From Lepidodermella squamata (Eukaryota; Gastrotricha): a DNA stretch of 64,000 bases. The translations under genes were made by a program, and so were the position numbers. Each line of letters opens with the position of its first letter. The stretch's first letter is position 1. Below the pieces are notes generated by a model. It searched no databases. It had not been told where the DNA came from and was given only the letters and a program-made list of their open reading frames with translations. The stretch covers positions 2,046,001 to 2,110,000 of the forward strand of contig JBLDXI010000001.1 of assembly GCA_047495785.1 (NCBI GenBank). The letters are read 5' to 3'. Shown in pieces: positions 54,417-64,000 of this stretch.

Positions 54417-57400
54417 ATGCCTTCGGCCGTCGATGAACTACTAACCCTGATTGAAGAAAGCAATCTTCGGGAGGTAAGTTAATGTCGCAGAGTTGTTTTT
54501 ATTCTTGATGCTTAAACACCCTTAAGCAGTCAGCTGCCGAGGATGTGCGAAATAAGATTAGCAGTCTGGGATCTGATGAATGGTGTGTTGTGTTGTCCAA
54601 AATTACCGATCAGCTTCGCATGTTATCTCAAACTGAAGTAGTCGGCGACAAAGAGAAGGTAAACATAAGCTATAATGAATTCTGTTCATTTGAAAATATC
54701 ACCATTAGGCTGAAAAGTTGCGGTTGGTGACTGCTGTGTTAACAAGTTTGGACGTGGATGATGTAAACTTTCGCGAGAGAGATGACTTGGCCGAAGCGAT
54801 ATCATGTAAATTAAGATCTGCCGTTTGATGAATTTTGAATTCGGTTTTTTCCAGCTGTCATTGAATCGAGTGTGAACGTTAAAATTCAGAAATCTCTGTC
54901 TGATATCCTGTTCGAATGGGTCAAGAAAGATTGGCTTCACAATAGTCCGAGTCTCTACAGACTGCTGCGATTTGTTATGCGTCAAGTAAAATCTCACAAA
55001 AAGGTTTGGACCTTTAGCTAGGTTTTCATTATTTTAATCATGTTTCATTTACAGGCTGTCGATATCAAAAATTTGGCCATTCTGTCGAGTGTTGCAGCTT
55101 ACGCCGTCCGTTGTAGCGATGATTTTGCATTCGTTAACGAAGTGTGTTCGATTGGGGTCCACCCAAGTGTTTTCCAAAATCAAGATGTGCGTTTACATGT
55201 GAATAACATTACGAATGGTTTTACACGCAGCCTGTCTCATCTCAGGGTAGAAAATTCACCGTCAAACTCTTCGAACAAGTTCCGCAACGAATGCACGAGC
55301 AGATGAAAGTCATGCTATCCGGTCAGGATAAAAAGATTGGCAAGAATCTGGGCGACCTTTACCATCGATGCGTAACTACTTTCATCGGCCAGACTAAGGA
55401 AACTTTCATTCAGCAGTGCTTGCAAGATCTTGCCTATTGGAGCTTGTGTATGCCTGATGAAAGTCTAGCGCTTACACTTATCGAAGCTATGGTTTTCATC
55501 AACAAAAAGCTAAAAGTTACGAAGTCTGGTAGCGACGACTTGTTCGATATTTACTCGCCGTTCCTTATGAAAATGACCCAGGTACCTAACAGCACGTTTC
55601 GGAATCGCGCGGCCAGGCTTTTGACCACTGCCTATCCTCTTGTTTCGTCGAAATCGCCCGATGATGAGAATGAAGACTTTCAAAATGACCAACTCGCTGC
55701 TATCGAACGCCTTCTTGAGGACAACGTTCCAGCCGTTCGGGCCACAGCTATTGTCGGCCTTTGTGAACTTGCAAGTTGCATCGCCGAAGCTTTACCCGTA
55801 GGGTGGCTGCAGAAAGTTCTCGGAAAAGTTTTTGTTCGGCTTGCGTTCGATGTTTCATCTCCTGACGTTCGCCTGGCTTGCGTCAAAGGCCTAGGCCGTT
55901 TGGTTGAGAATCACGTTTTATGGCCCTTAGCTGAGCGTCTTTTCACAGAGACCAAGCACTTGCTTCATGACAAATCGCACTTGGTAAGTTTTTGCCTTAA
56001 ATATTTCGTTGGACTTACAAATTTGTGATAATATTCATAGGTCCGAGCTGCTTTCGCTCAACTGCTGGACAAAATTGCCAAACTACATGCGTTTAAACCA
56101 TGGAAGCATCTGCAATCTCGCGTTGATTTCTTACCGCGCCTTGCGATGGATGATCAATCAATCTGCCGCCCTCTTGCATCGCTTCTGCTCGAATGCTACT
56201 TGCCTTCTGACAAAGACGCAGTTTCTCACCTTGACACTTGCATTAATCTAGTCGGATCAAATGCCTTAGCAGCCAGAAATTTCTACCGAATCGCAATAAC
56301 TCAGCTAACTTTTGTCCGAGGTTCAGCTTTCATCGACATCGTCCTACGTCATTTGGCCATCAAAAGCGCTCGTCTACTGAAGAAAATGGAGTTGGAAGGC
56401 GACGATGCCAACGTCACGATCCAAGCAACAACTGGCTGTGGCGGTGGCGACGTTACCATGGCTGAATCGGGCGATTCTTTGATCAAATCAGTCGATGACT
56501 TGGTAAAATTGACTGACGTCGCCGCGGCTTGTTGGCTGGCGTTACTGCCTCAGTTGAAGCAAACCCACAACTCGGCAACTGCTCGAGACCTCGAGCGATT
56601 AGCCGCGACTGCGTTACCTCGAATTTTCAAATTGTGCGAACACTTCCACAAAGATGCGTCGAATGTTGTGCTTTTCGCGAGCTGCCTACCCTGGCGAACT
56701 GTCCCGGTAATTTTTCAGAAAACAGTTGGATTTTTGAAGAAAAATGACGTTGATGAGTCCTCTTCTGACTCGAGTAACGCCTTCCGCCAAACCGCGTCAG
56801 TTGCCATCAAAGCGTTGACTAATTGGGCGAAATTGAGCGAGTTACTCCACATCATTCACGAATCAATTCGAGAGGGCATAGCTGCGTTGCGTAAGAAAAA
56901 CAAGGCCGAAAATGCGTTGGAGGAATCGAAACGTCGCAGCACGAGAAAACGGGTTCGATTCGGTAAGAAAGAAGCTGTGAAAGAAAACGCCGAGCCCGCG
57001 AATGCAACCAACGACCTAGAGACCCATCTAGGCCTCCTCGATATGCTGCTGCGTAATCGGAGCTGTGTTCGCCAGTTGCGTGGCAAGGAGCCGCAGCTGC
57101 GTGAAATCTGGGAGGAGTTAACATCAGCCCTTGATTTGATCGGAAGCGTCTCGGTTAATTTCGATTCAAATGAGCTGGGCGATGTGGAGCGCCATTTGCT
57201 TCTTATTTTCGAATTTTATTGTCGAATCGGGCTATGGCTCCACGTTGATTCAACGAAAACCCCTGCGATGATCGATGATTCGTTTTTGAAGCAGCTGACA
57301 AAATGGCTACGAAGTCATACCAACATTTTCTCTGGCGCAAATGCCAAGCCGCTGAATGAATTCCAAGTCGGGTTATGTCGTCATTACTTGAAACAACTCG

Positions 57401-58233
57401 CGACGTGTATGATGCTAAACGCTGTTTCAACTGCTACTGACAAAGACAGTTCAATTTCGAGTGGCATGGGCCTGTCAGATATTTTCGAAATGTCCCTTGA
57501 TGCCACCGCCTTTATTCCGACGGCGAATCGAGCTACTTTGGCTGAATCTGTCATCAGCTTGGTCCACGCATCGGTCGCGAAATTGACGACACTGAACGGG
57601 CAGTTGACTCAGCAAGAGCGCAGCGAGCATATGCGAGTTCTTCTAGCTCACCTCACCGCATTGGACGATAGCAACAAAGAAGTTGCAGCTTCAACTCTGG
57701 TCCATGCGACTGATTGCTTCGTTCTGTTGGCCCTTCTGTGTAAGAAAGCCGAGAAAACTGCTGGGCGTAATGTTGCTGAGGAAGAGCGAATCGCCGACGG
57801 ATTCTCACGTTTGGTATCTATCGTTGTGAAAACTGTTGATCGAAGCAAGGTAAATGATGGTCAAATTCGGCATTTTATGATTTTTACTTTCGTATTTCAT
57901 TAAATTCAGGCGCCTAGTGAAAATGAAGATGGGGATTCTCCGAAGGAAAAGCGCCGGCCCGTCTCGAAAAATCCTCAAGATTCATCTCACCTATTCAACA
58001 TCGTTTTCTCTCGTTTCTACCCGAGTGCAGTTCGGGGAATTTTCAGCCCTCATTTGCAAATATTGGAACAAAGATTGCCCGAAGATGCGAAGATTCGCCA
58101 GTCTGTGTCTCGCTGGTTGGCCAACATTGGTTATGATGTTAAAGATATACCGGCCGGCTTGCTTAAATCTCTGGAGGAAGTCAAGCTATCTGAAGACCCA
58201 GTTAACACGAACGAGAATTCGGTTGAAGTCTGA
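54417..58233 (+). CDS. NCAPG2: Condensin-2 complex subunit G2
   Basis: Eight exons: 54417-54473, 54530-54658, 54709-54805, 54855-55003, 55055-55141, 55246-55983, 56041-57849, 57910-58233; 1129 aa, close to human NCAPG2 (1143). A helical HEAT-repeat protein throughout. Recognisable parts: LYRLLRFVMRQVKSHKKAVD, the condensin-II G2 segment (DNVPAVRATAIVGLCELAS, then SPDVRLACVKGLGRLVENHV, RAAFAQLLDKIAKLHAFKPW, LPRLAMDDQSICRPLASLLL), and a basic patch RRSTRKRVRFGKKEA near the middle that may be a nuclear signal. Condensin II shapes mitotic chromosomes with SMC2/SMC4, NCAPH2 and NCAPD3; G2 is a HEAT subunit binding NCAPH2 and DNA. The exon 5/6 junction uses a GTGTGT donor at 55142. Confidence 0.85.
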
Positions 58234-58720
58234 GTAACACATGTCGACTGGACTGACTCAATTACATCTTTTTCATTTTACTGTTTATTAATTTTAGCAG
58301 AAATAAAAAGCATGATCATATTTTCGGGAATTTTTATTGATAATGAACTATTGTTAATCCCGTGGAAATATTTGAAAATTTGCACATTTTTCAAAGCATC
58401 CAAATAAGGCGACTTAGATTCACGACATATATTAAATTTTGATGGGTAATATCGTTGCAAAATTATATTTTTTCGATCGATATTATAAAGCAGTTTCATG
58501 ACTAATCACATGCTTGCGATAAAGCACGTACGAATGCCAATAACGGCAAGGCTCCACCGAATGGTCACGTCATGCTACACATCTATCATGCCACGAAAAT
58601 CACAAAGCACATCGCCTTTATGATTAGACTGCGCGAGGTTATTGTTAAGCAGTTAAAAAATAATGTTATTCACGTTTCTAGTCATCGAAGATTAATAAAA
58701 CTAGCTAACATCCGCGAAAA

Positions 58721-59731
58721 TCAATCAGATTTTCTTGAGGCGACCGGTCCGCCATGCTCTCCCTGTAAAAAAAATAAATATTACAAATTCATAGAAACAA
58801 AGAAGCACAAACCCTCTTTTTGACTGAGTATTGTTGGAAATAAAAATTTCCGAAGAGGACGAATAGGCTCAGCAAATAACCCATCTGGCAATAGTGAAGG
58901 AATGGTAGAGGTTGTTCACAGCCAGTGAGCAAAGTTTGTGCGGAGTGGGCAATAACCAGGAGAAATTGAGCCATTTGCACCACGGTCAAATACTTTTTCC
59001 ACCACAAATATTTGCGGTACGCTGGACCTAGCTCGGCAATCGCATAGTACGCGTACATGATGATATGAACAAACGAGTTGACGACAGGACCAAAGAAAGC
59101 TGAAAATTCAAACTCATCTTAGCATTGTTTAAACAATTATGATATATGTATTATACCATTTCCACCAGCAACAAATTTTGTGCCCATCCACCAAATTGGA
59201 AACATCTATCATTGAAAATCTTAATGTAGAATTTTTTGTTAAGCTGGATAACTAACCGTAGCATGATGGTAAGTGTGAAGAAAGGAAAGATGCGAGTCTT
59301 TCTTTCGCAGAATGAGGATCAGAGTATCGATGAGATCAACCGCTCGAAGTATGTAATACCACCAGATACCACTTGCGACCTAGAAAAAACAATATATTAC
59401 TCGAGACACTACTAAGAATGAAGGAAATTCGAACCATCAGTTCGCCTTCCGTAGAAGAGTAAAGAAGAGGCTGGCACTGCCAATTATATCCAGCTTTGAA
59501 TGCGCCTCCGACCAAAAGCCATAAGGAATAAATGTTGAAGATAATAAGAATAGCATTATGCGCCAAGACGAAAAGGTGAAGATCAAACGGCTTGGAATTT
59601 TTCATAAGCTTTGGGCCGAATCGAACCATCAGAATGTAAAGACATGATACCAAGGCCGTGGGCAAAAAAGACTGCATAAGTGGCCAGTCCGCGACACGCT
59701 TATCCGCGTAAGACTCGATGCTTTCAAACAT
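58721..59731 (-). CDS. Very-long-chain fatty acid elongase (ELOVL), first
   Basis: Five exons: 59731-59435, 59379-59257, 59205-59157, 59099-58813 and probably 58762-58721, giving 265 aa. If the last donor (GTTTGT) is not used, the protein ends at 58789 with 259 aa; the downstream acceptor TTTTTTTTACAG is strong, so the longer form is preferred. ELOVL marks: YILRAVDLIDTLILILRKKD, histidine box HTYHH (canonical form HxxHH) and then NSFVHIIMYAYYAIAELGP, with about seven hydrophobic segments. It performs the condensing step of fatty acid elongation in the ER. The neighbour at 60497 is a second, divergently transcribed ELOVL. Exon 3 and exon 4 boundaries match the protein family. The subfamily is uncertain, perhaps ELOVL4/7-like. 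Confidence 0.9.
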
Positions 59732-60496
59732 TTTTAAGCAGCGGCTCTAAATCGGACGAGTGAAATATAAATTGAATGACGGTGGCAACAACGAAAGGCG
59801 CTCATTGATGAATAATTTAGAGCGCAACAATAATGAGTGTGGTATAACCTGCCACTGTTACGTGATGAGTAATCACATGGGTTCAAAGTACAGATGTTGT
59901 GATGCGGTTTGAAGTAACGAGGACCAAAATGTAACGCGTCCTTAGAAACAAATAATAATAGAGACAATAATTATCTTCACTCTCATAAACTGTTTAAGAT
60001 TATATGAACAATTTTTATATCAGCACGCTTAAAAATCAAACCTTCAAAATTAATTTGGCGCTAATTTTTCATCACGTCTCGTCTCTCGGCTCGCCTGAAG
60101 TTAGCCGTTCTCCTGGATGCGGCTCGTGTGGTTTGTGGCGGGTGGCGGCGGCGAATGGGTTAACCGGTGCGAAGGAAAAAAACGTGACGTCACTCTTGCG
60201 TTTTTTTTCTGTCTCTTCGATATACATAGCAAAACATGCACACCCTCCGCAAACCAGACAACCTTTGGACTCTTGCCGGCGTGGCTACTACTCGCTACAA
60301 AGTCCGAAGGCTGCGGTCGCCATTCGTTATCTCATTGTCTACTTCTATATCTTTCAGCATTTCCTGTGAAGTCGTGTTGCCTATACATTTTTCTTATTTC
60401 AAATTCTTGCAATAACTTAAATCTTGAATTGTTTATTTTCTTTTTTCATAGGCTGTTGTTTTGTTATTTCCACAGTGGCTCGTGAACGGATCACCC
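59732..60496. promoter_or_regulatory. Shared bidirectional region between the two ELOVL genes
   Basis: The 765 bp between two divergent start codons is likely to hold both promoters. A pyrimidine-rich stretch ends with an acceptor-like CACAG about 20 bases before the plus-strand ATG, so part of the 5' UTR may be spliced. No coding evidence is seen here. Confidence 0.4.
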
Positions 60497-61625
60497 ATGA
60501 TGGATATTATCAGAAACGTGCAAAGTTGGGCTGATAAATTTGTTGCAGAGAATGGAGGTAATATTATTGCATCGGTGTGATTTCCTTGATTTCTAGATAT
60601 CATATTTCAGATCCCTACGTCAGTGATTACCCATTGATGGACAGCATCGTACCTGTCTTGGTCTTAACATTGCTTTATAATGGTTTCGTTGTCGTTGGTC
60701 CTCGCGTCATGGCATCTCGACCACCGTTTAGTCTGCGCAATGTCTTGATTCTCTACAATCTCTCTATCACATTGCTGTCTGTCTACATGACATACGAGGT
60801 TGGTTTCGATCGGACTTGATTTGATTTTTAATTTGTTTACGTGCTTCCTTAGTATTTTGTTGGGGCTACATCCTCGCCATCGTATTCGATCACCTGTTTC
60901 CCAACCGACCGAAACGGTACTTCTTACGGTACCAGGGTAGGATATTTAGTGGCAATGAAAATATCAGTTGATAGAATTGACGTTTTAGCTTCGAAACGTT
61001 TCATGGATCTACTTCTTCTCGAAGATCTTGGAATTCGCCGATACCATATTTTTCATTTTGCGGAAGAAAAATAATCAAGTTACATTTTTGCACGTTTATC
61101 ATCACACCAACTTGGCTGTGTTTGGCTGGATGGGTGTCCGATTCGTTCCGACGGGCGAAACTTATTTTCTTGCCATGCTTAACAGTGGAGTTCATGTGAT
61201 AATGTATTTCTACTATATGATGGCCGCAATGGGACCTCAATGGCAGAAGTATCTCTGGTGGAAAAGATATCTGACGCAAATTCAACTGGTTGGTGTAATA
61301 TCATTTTTACGGTTCACATACCTATTCCAAATATTTTTAGATCCAATTCGTTTCAATTTTGTTGCACTATTCCTACATTGCCATTTTCAACTACCAAAAC
61401 TGCGACTTCCCTCGTGGCGTCTTGATAGCTTATTCTTTCAACAGCATATCTTTCTTCCTACTCTTCATGCATTTTTATCGACTTGCGTATAACAAAAGCC
61501 GCAAAGAAGCTAAGGAAGCTGCACTGGCGGCCGTTAACAACGAAGAGAAGTCATCTCATAGCGACGTGTTTCGCTCTCGTCCTGACACGCTCACGCACAG
61601 AGCATCTCCGAGAAAAGCAGACTAA
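60497..61625 (+). CDS. Very-long-chain fatty acid elongase (ELOVL), second
   Basis: Five exons (60497-60557, 60611-60798, 60853-60936, 60989-61288, 61341-61625), introns 52-54 bp, 305 aa. Landmarks: [40 protein letters not shown], histidine box [20 protein letters not shown], and [20 protein letters not shown], which is diagnostic of ELOVL enzymes. The C-terminus (about 50 residues, Lys/Ser-rich, ending RASPRKAD) has no KKxx retrieval signal. It shares VYHH and the same exon phases with the divergent minus-strand ELOVL 0.77 kb away, so the two are probably an old duplicate pair. ELOVL4/7-like; chain-length preference unknown. Confidence 0.93.
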
Positions 61626-63109
61626 ATAACGGCAGCTACAATTATTCGAACTCTAATGCATAGCAAAGACGTTTTGAGACATAGCGCTACTGCTGAGAAC
61701 TCTTTGTTTCACGTGTTTAAATTTCTCCTTCATCTCTATATTGAAATGATCGATTTTGTGTTGTCACCTCACCATTGCAGTTGTGATATTCACGAACTGC
61801 TTTTATACTGCTGCAGGATTTTTCGATATCTTAGTTCATTCTATTTTAATTAGTCCACGTAAAAATTCCGATAACTATAACTTACGGTGTTCGATGTGCC
61901 TTTCCGTGATATTCCCAAATGGATATGATTGTAGGGAGTCTGTGTTTACTGCTTATTATTTCTTATCGCCTTTTCGCGTCCAGGTGACTTTTATTTACCT
62001 TGCATAGATCTTACCTTCGTATCACGGATCAATAATAATAAGCTGGAGTATATACTTATATTTTATGCGTGTTGTAGAGTGTTAGTCAAATATCGCTCAC
62101 TTTCTGCTTTCTTGCTTTTATTTGAAACTATGACAAGTGCAAACCGGTACTTCGGTCAGATCCTGGTCATTCATAGCTGCTTATTATTTTTCAGTGACAT
62201 GCTATATTATTTGTTTAGCATGTTTTTTCCCGCGTGAAATATTACCACGGATGCCTTGGCTTGTAAGATATGCTAATTTCTTGCTGATAACAAAATATCA
62301 ACGATTGTGCCTTTTTGAAGAGAGTAATTCCTTACTTTCCAACAAAGTGTTGTCCATAAATTGATGTGTAATCATCTATATATTGTTTTGCTAAATGTTG
62401 CCGTTTTGATTTGGTGCCGTGAGAATGAAAACTAGTAAGGTCAACTTCAACTGATGTAATGACATTGAAGGTATCAATAAACTTTGCTTGAAGCTACAAA
62501 ACCCGATGTCTTAGTTTTAATATGCAGTCATAGTATCGTAATAATGTAGTAAAATGGCTTGTGAGTTTCCCTAATATCCCACCATATTTGATAGCTACTT
62601 TGAAGCGAATTGTTCTTGGTTCCTGACTAATTACCGGCAGATTATTGTATTTCGTCGTTTTTATCATATCACGTGTGTCATTCCAGGTTCTAACTCAGCT
62701 GATAAGCCACGATTTTTTCATCGAGAAACGCGTGTCTCCATTAGCATGCACGTAGCGAAGGTTAACGACTGTACTCACGCATTTTGCTCTATTTCAGTCA
62801 TCCGAACCACACCAGCCACGTTTTCATCATTTTTCAACCCTAACCCTAGCGGCTTTTCGTAAAGCTTAAACAACCTGAAATAGAAAAAACGAATATCAAA
62901 AGTTGGAATAGTCGCGTTTTACTTCTTCACAGTCGTTAAAAACGTGGTTCACCTCTCTCAACAAGAATATTCGCTGTTCGTATAAATTTTGACGTATATA
63001 ATAATAAATATTATTATTGTAAACAAAAAGGATTGAAGAGACCGGAATTATAGCAAAAATTGTGGATAAATAGCACTTTTCAACATCATGATATTGCATC
63101 ATAGAAATT
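61626..63109. other. Convergent 3' region, no gene seen
   Basis: The plus-strand ELOVL and the minus-strand surface protein both end here. AT-rich, short unsupported frames only; AATAAA-type signals are frequent. Confidence 0.4.
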
Positions 63110-64000
63110 TCAGGAAAGCTCGACAAGTAATGTGAACAGCAGCGCTGAAGAAACCAGCGTCGAAAATTGGAAAATGCTCATCGCGGAACTGTGTGCCTGT
63201 TCGTCCTCATCGGACCATTCGTACAGAGATATAGGAATTGCAACAGCATCAGATAAGGTAGTTGTGCTACTATGGCGCTTGGTCGATGAGCCCGAGTTGG
63301 TCGTGGTTTCAGGCTCACCTGAGGTCACTGTCGTCGAGGTTGTTGATTCTTCTTTCGCTGCCGTTGTTGTAGTAGTAGAGGGAGGGTTGGTTGTAGAGGT
63401 TGAGCTTGGCGTATTGGCGCCGGGGGTTCGGATAGGAACGGCTGGAGCAGGCGGTTTTGTCGATTGCGCAACCGCACTGGTTTTCGTTTTCAAATACTCA
63501 CTTTCAGCCGCATCAGCGTCTGGCGGCATTGAGCAGGGAGGTTCATTGGTCTTGCCTTGCATTTTCGAGACTGAATACATAGCTTCAGCTAATTTCTGGT
63601 TATTGCACACGTTTTTGATAGCCGAAGCCATACAGCCCGAAGATAAGGCGAACTGTTCGCAGTTGAGAGGCTCCGGGGCTGAGTCACCCTGTTTGCCACC
63701 CCCGCCGGGTATCAAATTGGCAAATTGGCCGAAGGAGGCGGAAAAGTCGCCATATGCAACGTTTTTGTAACCGCTGCAGTATTGCTGGTGAATATTGATG
63801 TCGTTATTATTACTCAGGCAATCAACGTATTGACTCAGCGCCTTGTCGACGCACAGGGTTGAAAGCACGGCTGCCCCGTCGCTGATAAGCTCTGGTAGAT
63901 TGGCGGGCAGTTTGGCGCCACCAGTTAGCCCGCCGAGCATACTCAATACACTCGGGCATTGCTGTAGAAGCTTGAGACACGCAAGAACTGAAGTGCTGCT
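63110..64000 (-). CDS. Ser/Thr-rich, probably GPI-anchored surface protein (5' part outside window)
   Basis: An open frame runs from the right edge to a TGA at 63110-63112, 296 codons in the window, with no start codon required here. The N-terminal part is a folded region with spaced cysteines (LKLLQQCPSV, STLCVDKAL, VDCLSNNND, QQYCSGYKN, NCEQFALSSGCMASAIKNVC). A Thr/Ser/Pro-rich mucin-like stretch follows (SSTSTTNPPSTTTTTAAKEE), suitable for O-glycosylation. The C-terminus is hydrophobic (FQFSTLVSSALLFTLLVELS) with a small-residue region before it (HSSAMS), as in GPI-attachment signals. I do not recognise the family. Gene start and any introns lie to the right of the window. Confidence 0.65.
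   Translation of the reverse strand, partial: SSTSVLACLKLLQQCPSVLSMLGGLTGGAKLPANLPELISDGAAVLSTLCVDKALSQYVDCLSNNNDINIHQQYCSGYKNVAYGDFSASFGQFANLIPGGGGKQGDSAPEPLNCEQFALSSGCMASAIKNVCNNQKLAEAMYSVSKMQGKTNEPPCSMPPDADAAESEYLKTKTSAVAQSTKPPAPAVPIRTPGANTPSSTSTTNPPSTTTTTAAKEESTTSTTVTSGEPETTTNSGSSTKRHSSTTTLSDAVAIPISLYEWSDEDEQAHSSAMSIFQFSTLVSSALLFTLLVELS

Noticed and set aside
57917-58237. 106-codon frame at the NCAPG2 3' end
   Set aside because: A different frame from the spliced NCAPG2 last exon, whose frame continues the protein after a clear acceptor at 57909.

Overview
The window is nuclear DNA of a small-genome invertebrate animal. The coding sequences are split by many short GT-AG introns, mostly about 50-60 bp. 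The gene content is metazoan: GNPTAB, TAF8, condensin-II NCAPG2, RASEF/Rab45, ceramide synthase, ELOVL elongases, a tetraspanin, a Cys-loop channel and a class C GPCR. Stops are standard and GC is roughly 40 %. The phylum cannot be fixed from sequence alone. Very tight same-strand gene spacing, and splice-acceptor-like motifs just before several start codons, fit a lineage that uses spliced-leader trans-splicing (nematode, tardigrade, flatworm, rotifer and so on), but that is inference. All exon joins given here were derived by hand from frame, splice sites and family similarity.

Layout. Positions 1-19.4 kb hold a nearly identical direct duplication: 1-8562 matches 10869-19428, with about 2.3 kb of single-copy sequence between. 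Each copy carries a minus-strand cysteine-containing secreted-protein gene, two inverted-repeat elements, a galaxin-like secreted protein gene and an R3HCC1L-like gene. The right-hand R3HCC1L copy is intact; the left-hand one is frameshifted and cut off at the duplication breakpoint. Then follow a bacterial-looking crotonase gene (20.0-21.7 kb, +), UBE2G2 and a KCTD-like BTB gene (22.0-23.4 kb, -), a gene-poor stretch (23.4-27.7 kb), a tetraspanin (-), a RASEF-type large Rab (30.4-33.3 kb, +) and a divergent Cys-loop receptor subunit (35.2-37.2 kb, +).

From 37.6 to 49.4 kb lies a compact minus-strand run transcribed CLPP > TAF8 > GNPTAB > secreted JmjC protein. The stop-to-start gaps are only 139, 127 and 115 bp. 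GNPTAB has ten exons (1139 aa). Its 4.5-kb last intron contains, on the opposite strand, a complete intronless 777-codon class C GPCR gene and a 296-bp MITE-like element. Upstream are a small DUF1761-like membrane protein and a ceramide synthase (both -). The right part has NCAPG2 (54.4-58.2 kb, +), two divergently transcribed ELOVL elongases (58.7-61.6 kb), and the 3' part of a Ser/Thr-rich, probably GPI-anchored surface protein running off the right edge (-).

Functionally the genes are mostly unrelated housekeeping genes: lysosomal enzyme targeting, TFIID, mitochondrial proteolysis, ERAD ubiquitination and chromosome condensation. Lipid enzymes (ceramide synthase and two elongases) lie within 10 kb of each other. 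The most notable architecture is the operon-like run with a receptor gene nested inside GNPTAB, and the fresh tandem duplication with an already decaying gene copy.
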